In this document: in pieces, positions 1 to 8,719 of the stretch
How positions within the stretch are numbered: the stretch's first letter is position 1
Layout of the letters: each line of letters begins with the position of its first letter
DNA from: Primorskyibacter flagellatus
Lineage (GTDB): Bacteria > Pseudomonadota > Alphaproteobacteria > Rhodobacterales > Rhodobacteraceae
DNA: 64,000 nt
Assembly: GCF_014638275.1 (NCBI RefSeq)
Contig: NZ_BMFJ01000002.1
Span: 620,001-684,000, forward strand
Direction: 5' to 3'
The notes under the pieces: model-generated
Database searches by the model: none
Told to the model about the DNA's origin: nothing
Seen by the model: the letters and a program-made list of their open reading frames with translations, nothing else
Made by a program: the position numbers and the translations under genes

Positions 1-128
1 TGTCCGCCGTGATCTGCGGCCCAGGCTCCATCGCGCAGGCGCATCGCCCGGACGAGTTCATAGAGCTGGACCAGCTGTCCCAGTGCCTGAAGATGCTGCA
101 CGGTCTTGCCGACCAGATCGCCGCCTGA
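1..128 (+). CDS. argE: 3' end of an M20-family deacetylase (ArgE-like), truncated by window start
   Basis: Only the last 41 codons are inside the window; the frame runs from base 3 to the TGA at 126-128. The tail contains CGPGSIAQAHRPDEFIELD followed by a final helix, which matches the C-terminal catalytic-domain signature of acetylornithine deacetylase and related M20 metallopeptidases (metal-ligand His in the AHRPDE stretch). ArgE removes the acetyl group of N-acetylornithine in arginine synthesis, but paralogues next to polyamine genes may act on other N-acyl amines. It is followed with no gap by the GntR gene in the same frame. Family is fairly sure; exact substrate is not. Confidence 0.7.
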   Translation, partial: SAVICGPGSIAQAHRPDEFIELDQLSQCLKMLHGLADQIAA

Positions 129-791
129 ATGTACGATACGCTGCGCGACCGGATCTGCCTGCTCGACTACCCGCCCGGCACACGGCTGTCAGAGGTGGAG
201 CTGGCCGCCGAATTCGGAACCTCCCGCACCCCGCTTCGCCGCGTGCTGGCGCGGCTGGAGGACGAGGGGCTGCTGACCTCCCGCCACGGCGTCGGCACCA
301 TCGTCACCGACCTCGACATGGAGGAGATGGCGCGCACCTACGCCCTGCGCGAGGAACTGGCCGACCTTGTCGGACGGCTCGACCCGGTTCCGCCGGGGGC
401 GAAGGATCTGGCGGATCTCGACACGTTCCTGTCGCGGGGAGAGGCGCTGCGCAGAGCGCCGGAGGCAAGGACCTTTGCCCGGCTGAACATGGACTTCTTC
501 GCGTTCGGCCTTCGGTTCACCGCGAACGCCCCCCTGCGCGACGTGTCCGAGCGGCTGTATTACCGCACCGCCCGCATCTGGCTGCACCGGGTGCCGGAGC
601 TGGACCTGTCCGAGGAAATCGCGATCTTCCTGTCCGAAATGACCGAATCCGCCCGCGCCCTGCGCGCCGGCGACACCCGCGCGGCGGCGCTGATCCGGCG
701 GGCGCATATCTCCATGTGCCGGCAGAGGCTGCTGACCGGGGACGGGGGGCTTTGCCCCCCGGCGCTGCGCGCCTCCCCCCAGGATACTTAG
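129..791 (+). CDS. GntR-family transcriptional regulator (FCD/FadR type)
   Basis: 220 residues. An N-terminal winged helix (about residues 1-65, with PPGTRLSEVELAAEFGTSRT) is followed by an all-helical FCD-like effector domain (about 75-200). The ATG lies directly after the TGA of the preceding gene and in the same frame, so the start cannot be earlier. It converges on the polyamine transport/oxidation genes and could regulate them, which is inference. The last 20 or so codons are read out of a G-run/C-run double-hairpin repeat (744-786), so the C-terminus looks like a late addition and the ancestral protein probably ended near residue 203. Confidence 0.85.
   Translation: MYDTLRDRICLLDYPPGTRLSEVELAAEFGTSRTPLRRVLARLEDEGLLTSRHGVGTIVTDLDMEEMARTYALREELADLVGRLDPVPPGAKDLADLDTFLSRGEALRRAPEARTFARLNMDFFAFGLRFTANAPLRDVSERLYYRTARIWLHRVPELDLSEEIAIFLSEMTESARALRAGDTRAAALIRRAHISMCRQRLLTGDGGLCPPALRASPQDT
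744..786. repeat. Double-hairpin intergenic repeat, bidirectional terminator candidate
   Basis: Hairpin 1 is GGGGGGC (744-750) and GCCCCCC (754-760); hairpin 2 is GGCGC (761-765) and GCGCC (769-773); then CTCCCCCCAGGATACTT. The same layout recurs at 8720-8763. It sits between convergent genes and overlaps the end of the GntR reading frame. This type of element is common between convergent genes in Rhodobacteraceae. Confidence 0.65.
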
Positions 792-805
792 CGCAAGGCG
801 AAAGA

Positions 806-2134
806 TCAGGCGGCGCGGTCGGTCAGACGGGCCCAGCCATATTCGGCTGCCAGCCAGGCGCGGCGCAGCGGGCCGAGGGGGAAGCGCGGGGGTTCGCGGC
901 GGAAGGCCTCCGGCAGGGGCGCGCGGAGCGGCTTGCCCTGCGAGAGATCGGCGAGCAGCATGCCCAGGTAGCTGCCCATGGCCACACCGTTGCCATGGTA
1001 GCCGAAGGCGGCGAAGGCGCCGGGGATCGTCGGAATGGGCCCGCAGTAGGGGGTGAGAGACGCGGTCAGGCAGACAAACCCCGACCAGTGCGACGGCGTC
1101 CCCACATGGGCCCAGTGCGGGAAAGCGCGGGCGAAGTCGTGTTTCATCCGGGTCAGCGCGCGGGTATCGTTCCCCACCGAGGCGATCAGCCCGCCGCGCT
1201 GGCCGAAGACCATCACGTTGTCCGGCGTCAGGTGAAAGTAGTGCAGCAGGCGGCGGTCCTCGTAAGCCATCTGGTGCGTGGTCCAGCCCTGCGCCGCCAG
1301 TTCTTCCGGGGTCAGGGGCCGGGTGGCGAGCACGGAGCTTTGCGCCGGAAGGGTGCGGCCGCGAATCCATGCGGGGATGTCTTCGGCGGTATAGCCGTTG
1401 GTGGCGAGGATCAGGCGGTCGGCCTCGACCACCGCGTCGGGGGTGGTGACGCGGATGCGGGTGCTGTGGTCGATCCGCAGGGCGGGAGAGAGGCCGTGGA
1501 CCTTTGCGCCCGCCGAAACAGCGGCCCTGAGCAGACCAATCGCGTATTTCCGGGGATGCAGCGAAAAGCCGAGCGGCACCGACAGCGCGCCGTGCCAGTG
1601 CCCCGCCATGCCATGCGCGGCCATATCGGCGCCGTTGATGACAGTCGGTTCGGTGTCGTAGTCGCGACCCATCTCCTCGGCCATCGCGGGCAGGTGCCGG
1701 GCCATGGCAAGGGAATGGGCGACGATGGATTCGCCGTGGTCCTGCCGGTCGGCGTCGATCTCCAGCCGGCTCAGCAACGCGGAGACATGGTCGATGGCGG
1801 CCCGTTCGGCGCGACGGACCTCTTTCGCGCCGCCCCTGCGGTCAAGCTCCGCATCCGTTGCGCGGGTGCCGCCGAGACAGCAGAAGCCGCCATTCCGCCC
1901 CGAGGCACCGAAGGCCGGAAACTGGGCGTCCAGCAGGGTGACGTCCACCCCGTCCTCGGCAAGGTGCAGCGCGGCGTTCAGCCCGGTGAAGCCCGCGCCG
2001 ACGATGACGGTATCGGTGCGGATCGTGCCCTTGGCCGACGGGCATTCCAGAGCTGAGTCCGGCACAGCACCGGCCCAGTGGCACGCGGCGATCGGGTCGC
2101 GCGTGTAGGCGTAGTCGGCGTAGATGTGCTTCAT
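806..2134 (-). CDS. puuB: FAD-dependent amine oxidoreductase, PuuB-like (DAO family)
   Basis: 442 residues. The frame is open further upstream, but the start chosen is the ATG at 2134 (MKHIYADYAYTRD), which overlaps the stop of the potI gene as ATGA. A dinucleotide-binding Rossmann motif (GAGFTGLNAALHLAEDG) lies near residue 45, followed by the GASGRNGGF stretch typical of glycine/D-amino-acid/gamma-glutamylputrescine oxidases, and the C-terminal FGYHGNGVAMG flavin-contact motif. Family members oxidise amines such as gamma-glutamylputrescine or putrescine derivatives to aldehydes, making H2O2 or reducing a quinone. As last gene of a polyamine transporter operon it probably oxidises the imported amine. 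No glutamylputrescine synthetase (puuA) is visible here, so the exact substrate is uncertain. Confidence 0.85.
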   Translation of the reverse strand: MKHIYADYAYTRDPIAACHWAGAVPDSALECPSAKGTIRTDTVIVGAGFTGLNAALHLAEDGVDVTLLDAQFPAFGASGRNGGFCCLGGTRATDAELDRRGGAKEVRRAERAAIDHVSALLSRLEIDADRQDHGESIVAHSLAMARHLPAMAEEMGRDYDTEPTVINGADMAAHGMAGHWHGALSVPLGFSLHPRKYAIGLLRAAVSAGAKVHGLSPALRIDHSTRIRVTTPDAVVEADRLILATNGYTAEDIPAWIRGRTLPAQSSVLATRPLTPEELAAQGWTTHQMAYEDRRLLHYFHLTPDNVMVFGQRGGLIASVGNDTRALTRMKHDFARAFPHWAHVGTPSHWSGFVCLTASLTPYCGPIPTIPGAFAAFGYHGNGVAMGSYLGMLLADLSQGKPLRAPLPEAFRREPPRFPLGPLRRAWLAAEYGWARLTDRAA

Positions 2135-2946
2135 GATCGTTCGGCGGTCTGCTCTTCCTTCAGCCGCTGCACGGCCGCCCGTTTTGACATGAGCGAGGCG
2201 GTGATGACGCCGACCGTGACGATGCCGATCATGATGGTCGACAGCGCGTTGATCTCGGGCGAGACGCCAAGCCGCACGGCGGAGAAGATCTTCATCGGCA
2301 GGGTGGTGGAGGACGGCCCGGCGGTGAAGGATGCGATCACCAGATCGTCGAGCGACAGGGTGAAGGCCAGCAGCCAGCCCGAGATCACGGCAGGCGCGAT
2401 GATCGGCAGGGTGACAAGGCGGAAGGTCTGGAACGGGGTTGCGCCGAGGTCGAGCGCGGCCTCTTCCAGCGACTGGTCGAAGGCGACGAGGCGGGAGGAA
2501 ACCACGACCGACACGTAGCACATGGCGAAGGTCGTATGCGCCAGCACGATGGTCAGGATGCCCCGGTCGATGTTCACCCCGATGAACAGCAGCAGCAGCG
2601 ACAGGCCGAGGATCACGTCGGGCATGACCAGCGGCGCGTAGATCATGCCGGAGAAGAGCGTGCGCCCCGGGAAGCGGTGGATGCGCACCAGCACATAGGC
2701 CGCGCAGGTGCCGAGCACCGTGGCGAGAGTGGAGGTCATGACCGCCACCTTCAGCGTCACCAGCGCGGCGTCGAGGAAGGCCTCGTTCCTCATCAGTTCG
2801 CCGTACCACTTGGTTGAGAAGCCCGCCCAGACCGTCACCAGCTTGGACGCGTTGAAGGAGTAGATCACCAGAATGATCATCGGCAGGTAGAGGAAGGCGA
2901 AGCCAAGCGTGAGCGAGACCACGTTGAAGGCGGAGAAACGTCTCAT
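2131..2946 (-). CDS. potI: Putrescine/polyamine ABC transporter permease, PotI/PotC type
   Basis: 271 residues with about six membrane helices, an N-terminal FLYLPMIILVIYSFN segment and the EAALDLGATPFQTF loop (EAA motif), which contacts the ATPase subunit. Together with the PotH-like gene upstream it forms the inner-membrane channel of a polyamine importer. Its start overlaps the potH stop (2943-2945) and its stop overlaps the oxidoreductase start, so the three are translationally coupled. The length is normal for PotC/PotI. Confidence 0.92.
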   Translation of the reverse strand: MRRFSAFNVVSLTLGFAFLYLPMIILVIYSFNASKLVTVWAGFSTKWYGELMRNEAFLDAALVTLKVAVMTSTLATVLGTCAAYVLVRIHRFPGRTLFSGMIYAPLVMPDVILGLSLLLLFIGVNIDRGILTIVLAHTTFAMCYVSVVVSSRLVAFDQSLEEAALDLGATPFQTFRLVTLPIIAPAVISGWLLAFTLSLDDLVIASFTAGPSSTTLPMKIFSAVRLGVSPEINALSTIMIGIVTVGVITASLMSKRAAVQRLKEEQTAERS

Positions 2947-3833
2947 CCCTCGGCCTCCCGCTGCTTCTGCTCGTTCCGCTGGAACAGCACGATCGGGATC
3001 ACGAGGATCAGCAGCAGCACCACGGCGACGGCGGAGGCCACCGGCCAGTCGCGGTTGGAGAAGAACTCCTCGTACAGCACCTTGCCGATCATCAGGGTTT
3101 GCGATCCGCCGAGAAGCGAGGGGATCACGAATTCGCCCATGGCCGGGATGAAGACGAGGAAGCAGCCCGCGATCACCCCCTGTTTCGACAGTGGCAGCGT
3201 CACCAGCCAGAAGGCGGAGGTGCGCGAGCAGCCGAGATCCTCGGCCGCTTCGAGCAGGGATCCGTCAAGTTTTTCCAGCGCGGCGTAGACCGGCAGGATC
3301 ATGAAGGGCAGGTAGGTGTAGGTGATGCCGATATAGACCGCGATGTCGGTGTTCAGGATGATGAGCGGTTCGCTGATGATCCCGAGGCTCAGCAGCAGGC
3401 TGTTCAGCAGCCCGCCCTGCGACAGGATACCCATCCAGGAATAGACCCGGATCAGGAACGAGGTCCAGAACGGCAGGATCACCAGCATCATCAGCGTCGG
3501 GCGCCATTCCTCGGGCGCGCGGGCCATGCCGTAGGCGATCGGGAAGCCGACCAGCAGCGTCAATAGGGTGGAGATGACCGCGATCTTGACGGAGGAGAGA
3601 TAGGCCTTCCAGTAGAGGCTGTCCGTGGTGAGGAAGACGAAGTTCTCGAAATCCAGTTCGCGGAAGAAGTCCTTTATCCCCTGCCAGCCAAGCGACCAGT
3701 CCCATTGCGGGAAATAGGGCGGACGGGCCAGCGCCGTGTCCGAGAGCGAGATCTTGATGACGATCACGAAGGGGATCAGGAACAGGACCAGCAGCCAGAC
3801 ATAGGGAATGGCGATGAGGATGGCGCGGCGCAT
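2943..3833 (-). CDS. potH: Putrescine/polyamine ABC transporter permease, PotH/PotB type
   Basis: 296 residues. A first membrane helix (AIPYVWLLVLFLIPFVIV) is followed by a long periplasmic segment of about 60 residues and five more helices. The EAA loop reads EAAEDLGCSRTSAFWLVTLP. This is the first permease of the heterodimeric channel, placed 15 nt after the potG stop. The TALARPPYF stretch in the periplasmic loop is typical of PotH/PotB proteins. Plasma-membrane location and polyamine specificity follow from the family and the potF neighbour. Confidence 0.92.
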   Translation of the reverse strand: MRRAILIAIPYVWLLVLFLIPFVIVIKISLSDTALARPPYFPQWDWSLGWQGIKDFFRELDFENFVFLTTDSLYWKAYLSSVKIAVISTLLTLLVGFPIAYGMARAPEEWRPTLMMLVILPFWTSFLIRVYSWMGILSQGGLLNSLLLSLGIISEPLIILNTDIAVYIGITYTYLPFMILPVYAALEKLDGSLLEAAEDLGCSRTSAFWLVTLPLSKQGVIAGCFLVFIPAMGEFVIPSLLGGSQTLMIGKVLYEEFFSNRDWPVASAVAVVLLLILVIPIVLFQRNEQKQREAEG

Positions 3834-3848
3834 GTCAGGCTTCGCCCC

Positions 3849-4970
3849 TCATTTGTCCAGCACCACGCCCGCCGTTTCCGACCAGCTGACCCAGACGTCG
3901 TCTTCCCAGGTGAATTCCCGTCGCGAGATCCGCCGCGTGTTCGCCTGCTGCGCCTTCACCACATGGCCCGTCGGCAGCTGCACGTGATAGGTGGAGAGGT
4001 TGCCGAGATAGGCGATGTCCAGCACCTTGCCCTGCAGCACGTTCGCCCCCTGTGGGCGTTCGGCCGAAATCGCCACCTTCTCGGGCCGGATCGCGATGTA
4101 GCAGGTCTGGCCCATATCGAAGTTCTTGTCGGTCTGGGCAAACAGCGCCGGCTGTCCTTCCGCCCAGTCGATCTGCAGCTTGTCGCCGGCCTGATGCGCG
4201 CGGCCTTCGATGATGTTCACGTCGCCGATGAAATCCGCGACATAGACGGAATTCGGGGCTTCGTAGATCCGGTCGGGGGTGGCGACCTGCATCAGTTCGC
4301 CCTCGTCCATCACGGCGACGCGGGAGGCGACGGTCATCGCCTCTTCCTGATCGTGGGTGACGATGACGAAGGTGGTGCCGGTCTTCTCCTGGATGTCCAT
4401 CAGTTCGAACTGCGTCTCTTCCCGCAGTTTCTTGTCGAGCGCGCCGAGCGGTTCATCCAGAAGCAGCAGCTTCGGCGCCTTGGCGAGCGACCGCGCCAGC
4501 GCCACCCGCTGACGCTGGCCGCCGGAAATCTGGTGCGGCTTGCGGCGGGCGAATTTCTCAAGCCGCGTGAGCTTGAGCATCTCGTGCACCCGGGTCTCGA
4601 TCGTCGCCTTGTCCTTGCCCTCGCGCTTCAGGCCGAAGGCGATGTTTTCCCAGACCGACAGGTGCGGGAACAGCGCGTAGCTCTGGAACATCATGTTGAC
4701 TGCGCGCTGGTTCGGCGGCACCGGGCCGATGTCCTGACCCGACAGCAGGATCGTGCCCTCCGTCGGGGTCTCGAACCCCGCGAGCATCCGCATCAGCGTG
4801 GTCTTGCCGCAGCCCGAGGGGCCGAGCAGGGCAAAGAATTCCCGCGTGTAGATGTCGAGGTTGATATTGTCGATGGCGGTAAAATCGCCGAACCGCTTGG
4901 TGACGTTCCGGAACTGGATCAACGGCTTTTCAGCCGGATCGTCCCAGGGGGCAAAGACTTTCTGAGGCAT
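3849..4970 (-). CDS. potG: Polyamine ABC transporter ATP-binding protein PotG/PotA
   Basis: 373 residues. Walker A GPSGCGKTT (50-58), Q-loop near FQSYALFPH, signature SGGQRQRVALARSLA (149-163) and Walker B LLLLDEPLGALD (168-179) are all intact. A C-terminal TOBE-like regulatory domain covers about residues 250-373. It powers the PotHI channel from the cytoplasmic face. It is separated from potF by a 56-nt gap holding a stable hairpin (4992-5017), which may give more PotF than PotGHI. Confidence 0.93.
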   Translation of the reverse strand: MPQKVFAPWDDPAEKPLIQFRNVTKRFGDFTAIDNINLDIYTREFFALLGPSGCGKTTLMRMLAGFETPTEGTILLSGQDIGPVPPNQRAVNMMFQSYALFPHLSVWENIAFGLKREGKDKATIETRVHEMLKLTRLEKFARRKPHQISGGQRQRVALARSLAKAPKLLLLDEPLGALDKKLREETQFELMDIQEKTGTTFVIVTHDQEEAMTVASRVAVMDEGELMQVATPDRIYEAPNSVYVADFIGDVNIIEGRAHQAGDKLQIDWAEGQPALFAQTDKNFDMGQTCYIAIRPEKVAISAERPQGANVLQGKVLDIAYLGNLSTYHVQLPTGHVVKAQQANTRRISRREFTWEDDVWVSWSETAGVVLDK

Positions 4971-4991
4971 GCGAACTCGGGCAATGAAGGA

Positions 4992-5017
4992 GGCCCGCGC
5001 GGGGTGTCGCGCGGGCC
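4992..5017 (-). terminator. Intercistronic hairpin between potF and potG
   Basis: A perfect 9-bp stem GGCCCGCGC (4992-5000) and GCGCGGGCC (5009-5017) with an 8-nt loop lies between the potF stop and the potG start. On the minus strand it is followed by TCCTTCATT rather than a clean U run, so it is more likely a partial terminator or a 3'-end mRNA stabiliser than a full stop. Confidence 0.6.
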
Positions 5018-5026
5018 GGTATCAGA

Positions 5027-6115
5027 TCAGGTGCCGGACTTGATCTTGGTCCAGAGCCGTGTGAGCGAGCGTTGCTCTCCGCCTTCGAACGGCGTCACGG
5101 TGTAGAGGTTCTCGAGCGTGGCCTCGTCCGGATAGATCGCGGTGTCGCCGATCACGTCCTCGTTCAGGAACTCCTGCGACGCCTTGTTGCCGTTGGCGTA
5201 GTAGACGTAGTTCGACGCCGCCGCCATGTTCTCGGGGTCCATGATGAAGTTCAGGAACTTGTGCGCCGCGTCCGGGTTCGGGGCGTCGACGGGGATCGCC
5301 ATCTGGTCGAACCACATCAGCGCGCCTTCCTTCGGCACCTCGTAGGTCACCTCGACCCCGTTGGCGGCCTCGGCGGCGCGGTCGCGGGCCTGGAGGATGT
5401 CACCCGACCAGCCGAGAGCCAGGCAGATGTCGCCATTCGCCAGCGCGTTGATCAGTTCGGACGAATGGAACTTCTGGATGTAGGGACGGATGGCCATGAT
5501 GACCTCTTCCGCCTTGGCCAGCGCCGCGTCGGAATGATCGTCCGGGCCGCCTTCCCAGCCGGCGTAGGTCAGCGCGGCGGGGATCACCTCCGTCGGCGCG
5601 TCCAGCAGGTGGATGCCGCAGGCGGACAGCTTCTGGGCCTTCTCGGGATCGAAGATCAGGGAGAGCGAGTTCAGCTCCGCATCCTCGCCGAGGATCTCCT
5701 TCACCTTGCCGACGTTCGCGCCGATCCCGGTGGTGCCCCACATGTAGTTGATCGAATACTCGCCCGCGGGATCGTAGACGTCGGTCCGCTTCTGGATCAC
5801 GTCCCAGAGGTTGCCCGCGTTCGGCAGCTTGGACATGTCGAGCTTCTGGAACGACCCGGCGATGATCTGGCGCTGCAGGAAGGTGCCGGTCGGCACCACC
5901 ACGTCATAGCCGGACCCGCCGGCGAGCATCTTGGTTTCCAGCAGTTCGTTGGAGTCGAAGACGTCGTAGATCAGGTCGATCCCGGTCTCTTCTTCGAACT
6001 TGGCGAGCAGTTCCTCGTCGATGTAGTCGGACCAGTTGTAGACATGGACCTCCTCGGCGACGGCGGCCGAACCGAGTGCCATCACGGCGGTCATGGAAAT
6101 GAGTGTCTTCTTCAT
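5027..6115 (-). CDS. potF: Periplasmic putrescine/polyamine-binding protein PotF/PotD
   Basis: 362 residues. An N-terminal signal peptide (about 1-20, ending AVAEE) is followed by EVHVYNWSDYIDEELLAKFE, the characteristic beginning of PotD/PotF binding proteins, whose Trp-Ser-Asp-Tyr contacts the polyamine. Conserved later segments include WGTTGIG and ALGWSGDI. It is the first gene of the minus-strand polyamine operon, divergent from the aminotransferase across a 136-bp promoter region. The length equals that of the family. Confidence 0.94.
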   Translation of the reverse strand: MKKTLISMTAVMALGSAAVAEEVHVYNWSDYIDEELLAKFEEETGIDLIYDVFDSNELLETKMLAGGSGYDVVVPTGTFLQRQIIAGSFQKLDMSKLPNAGNLWDVIQKRTDVYDPAGEYSINYMWGTTGIGANVGKVKEILGEDAELNSLSLIFDPEKAQKLSACGIHLLDAPTEVIPAALTYAGWEGGPDDHSDAALAKAEEVIMAIRPYIQKFHSSELINALANGDICLALGWSGDILQARDRAAEAANGVEVTYEVPKEGALMWFDQMAIPVDAPNPDAAHKFLNFIMDPENMAAASNYVYYANGNKASQEFLNEDVIGDTAIYPDEATLENLYTVTPFEGGEQRSLTRLWTKIKSGT

Positions 6116-6251
6116 GAGTGTCTCCCGATGGACAACTTTCAGTTAGCGTCCTTGGCCTTTGATCCAAGCAACAAATTCGCCGCGTTGCAATATGGCGTTT
6201 TCCGCGGCGCGGGCGTAGCGTCGCCACAAATCCGCGAAACGGGAGAATTTC
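6116..6251. promoter_or_regulatory. Divergent promoter region of potF operon and aminotransferase gene
   Basis: 136 bp between two divergent starts, so both promoters must lie here. A small inverted repeat CTTGG (6151-6155) and CCAAG (6164-6168) is the only symmetrical site seen. A GGGAGA ribosome-binding site precedes the aminotransferase ATG. No clear -35/-10 pair could be assigned. Confidence 0.45.
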
Positions 6252-7646
6252 ATGCAGCAGATCACCAACCACCTGCCCACGGCCGAGCTTCAGGCGCTGG
6301 ACGCGGCCCATCACATGCACCCGTTTTCCACTCAGTCGGATCTGGCGAAGGTCGGGGCGCGGGTCATTACCTCGGCCTCCGGCGTGCGTCTGAAGGACAG
6401 CGAAGGGCAGGAGATTCTCGACGCGATGGCGGGGCTGTGGTGCGTGAACATCGGCTACGGGCGCGAAGAGCTCGCCCAGGTCGCCGCCCGCCAGATCCGC
6501 GAATTGCCCTATTACAACACCTTCTTTCAGACCACCCACGTGCCCGCCATCGCCCTGTCGGCCAAGCTGGCCGAACTGGCGCCGGGCGACCTGAACCACG
6601 TCTTCTATGCCGGGTCCGGGTCCGAGGCGAACGACACCAACCTCCGCATGGTGCGCACCTACTGGGAACAGATGGGCAAGCCCGAGAAGTCCATCGTGAT
6701 CTCGCGCTGGAACGCCTACCACGGGTCTTCGGTCGGGTCCGGATCGCTTGGCGGGATGAAGGGCATCCATTCCCAGGGCGGCCTGCCGATTCCCGGCATC
6801 GAACATATCGACCAGCCGCACTGGTGGGCCGAGGGCGGGGATCTCTCGCCCGAGGAATTCGGCCTCGAACGCGCCCGCCAGCTTGAAGCCAAGATCGACG
6901 AACTGGGCGAGGACCGCGTCGCCGCCTTCATCGCCGAACCCGTGCAGGGCGCGGGCGGGGTCATCATCGCGCCGGATACCTACTGGCCCGAGGTCATGCG
7001 CATCTGCCGCGAACGCGACATCCTGTTCATCGCGGACGAGGTGATCTGCGGCTTCGGACGCACCGGCAACTGGTTCGGATCGCAGACGCTGAACCTGACG
7101 CCGGACATCATGACCGTGGCCAAGGGCCTGTCGTCGGGCTACGTGCCGATCGGCGGATCCATAGTGTCGGACAAGGTGGCCGAGGTGATCGGCGCGACCG
7201 AATTCAACCACGGCTACACCTATTCCGGCCACCCGGTCGCCTGCGCCGTGGCGCTGGAGAACCTCCGCATCCTCGAAGAGGAGAAGATCGTCGAGAAGGT
7301 GCGCGAGGACACCGGCCCCTACCTGCAGGAAAAATTCGCCACGCTCGCCGATCATCCGATGGTCGGCGAAGCGAAGATGATCGGCATGATGGGATCCATC
7401 GCCCTGACGCCCGACAAATCCGCCCGCGCCCCCTTCGCGGCAGATGCGGGCACGGTCGGTTACATGACGCGGGAACGCTGCTTCGCGAACAACCTCATCA
7501 TGCGCCACGTCTACGACCGGATGATCGTGTCGCCGCCGCTGGTGATCTCGAAACCCGACATCGACCTGCTGATCGAACGCGCCTGGCAGTCGCTGGACGA
7601 GGGCATGAAGGCGGTGAAGGACGCCGGTCTCTGGGTGGCGGGTTAA
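6252..7646 (+). CDS. spuC: Class III PLP aminotransferase, probable putrescine (diamine)-pyruvate aminotransferase
   Basis: 464 residues. Fold type I class III transaminase: GSGSEANDTNLRMVR (121-135) binds the cofactor phosphate, FIADEVICGFGRTG (259-272) holds the Asp contacting the pyridine nitrogen, and Lys291 in TVAKGLSSGY is the Schiff-base lysine. It fits the omega-amine:pyruvate transaminase subfamily that includes SpuC. Lying opposite a polyamine importer, it most likely converts putrescine to 4-aminobutanal. A beta-alanine or other amine substrate is possible. It has its own promoter in the 136-bp gap. Confidence 0.85.
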   Translation: MQQITNHLPTAELQALDAAHHMHPFSTQSDLAKVGARVITSASGVRLKDSEGQEILDAMAGLWCVNIGYGREELAQVAARQIRELPYYNTFFQTTHVPAIALSAKLAELAPGDLNHVFYAGSGSEANDTNLRMVRTYWEQMGKPEKSIVISRWNAYHGSSVGSGSLGGMKGIHSQGGLPIPGIEHIDQPHWWAEGGDLSPEEFGLERARQLEAKIDELGEDRVAAFIAEPVQGAGGVIIAPDTYWPEVMRICRERDILFIADEVICGFGRTGNWFGSQTLNLTPDIMTVAKGLSSGYVPIGGSIVSDKVAEVIGATEFNHGYTYSGHPVACAVALENLRILEEEKIVEKVREDTGPYLQEKFATLADHPMVGEAKMIGMMGSIALTPDKSARAPFAADAGTVGYMTRERCFANNLIMRHVYDRMIVSPPLVISKPDIDLLIERAWQSLDEGMKAVKDAGLWVAG

Positions 7647-7794
7647 CCCGCCTGCCAACCCGCAATACTGCACCCGACGTCAGGGTGCCGCCTGCTGCGG
7701 TCCGGGGCGGCCCCGCGCCCGCGCAACGCCGCCCCCGCGATTGACCTCACCCGCCCGGACCGCCATCGTCGCCCGGACCAGGACAGGACCCCCC

Positions 7795-8718
7795 ATGCAA
7801 CCGCTCCGCGGCATCTTCTTCAAGCTGATCGCGGTGATGTGCTTCATCACCATGACCTCGCTCATCAAGGCGGTGTCTGGCGAGGTACCGCCCGGCGAAG
7901 CGGTGTTTTTCCGTTCTTTCTGCGCGCTGCCGATCATCCTCGCCTGGCTGGCGGTGCGCGGCGATCTCCGCACCGGGCTCAGGGTCGAGAACCCGATGGA
8001 TCACGTCTGGCGCGGCTTCATCGGGACCATGGCCATGGGCTCCATGTTCGCCGGGCTCGCCTTCCTGCCGCTGCCCGAGGTCACGGCGCTTGGATACGCG
8101 ATGCCGCTGCTGGTGGTGGTCTTCGCCGCCATGTTCCTGAACGAACGCGTCGGCGTCTTCCGCATCGGCGCGGTGGCGCTTGGCCTGATCGGGGTGCTGA
8201 TCGTGCTTGCCCCCCGCGTCACCTCGCTTGGCGGCGATACGGTCAGGACGATGGAGGCCGTCGGCGCGCTCATCGTCATCCTCGGCGCGGTCTGCGGGGC
8301 GCTCGCGCAGATCTTCATCCGCAAGATGGTGCAGACGGAGCAGGTCTCGGCCATCGTCTTCTGGTTCTCCTGCACCTCCACCGGCATGGCGCTGCTGACC
8401 CTGCCTTTCGGATGGGTCCTGCCCACCCCCGCGCAGGCTGCGATGCTGGTCTGCGCCGGGCTGATCGGCGGGGTCGGGCAGATTTTCCTGACCTCCAGCT
8501 ACCGCTTTGCCGATGCGAGCCTCGTGGCGCCGTTCGACTATGCCTCCATGCTCTTCGCGATCCTGATCGGCTATTTCATCTTCGAAGAGGTGCCGACCCT
8601 GCAGATGCTGCTTGGCGCGACGCTGATCGTCTTTGCCGGGCTCATCATCATCCTGCGCGAACGCCAGCTTGGCATCCAGCGCGACAAGGCCCGGCAGGCG
8701 AAACTGCCGCACGGATGA
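7795..8718 (+). CDS. DMT-superfamily (EamA) transporter
   Basis: About 307 residues from the ATG at 7795 (MQPLRGIFF), preceded by AGGACAGGA; an in-frame TTG at 7741 would add 18 non-conserved residues and was not used. About ten membrane helices form two EamA repeats; the helix ends PLPEVTALGYAMPLLVVVFA and ASLVAPFDYASMLFAILIG are typical. Such proteins export small metabolites or amino acids across the inner membrane; the substrate is unknown. It converges with radC across a hairpin repeat. Confidence 0.87.
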   Translation: MQPLRGIFFKLIAVMCFITMTSLIKAVSGEVPPGEAVFFRSFCALPIILAWLAVRGDLRTGLRVENPMDHVWRGFIGTMAMGSMFAGLAFLPLPEVTALGYAMPLLVVVFAAMFLNERVGVFRIGAVALGLIGVLIVLAPRVTSLGGDTVRTMEAVGALIVILGAVCGALAQIFIRKMVQTEQVSAIVFWFSCTSTGMALLTLPFGWVLPTPAQAAMLVCAGLIGGVGQIFLTSSYRFADASLVAPFDYASMLFAILIGYFIFEEVPTLQMLLGATLIVFAGLIIILRERQLGIQRDKARQAKLPHG

Positions 8719-8719
8719 A

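Noticed and set aside
83..2056. 657-codon plus-strand open frame opposite the PuuB-like gene
   Set aside because: It is low-complexity Arg/Gly/Ala-rich and antisense to a gene with clear FAD motifs. Such frames arise from the high GC content.
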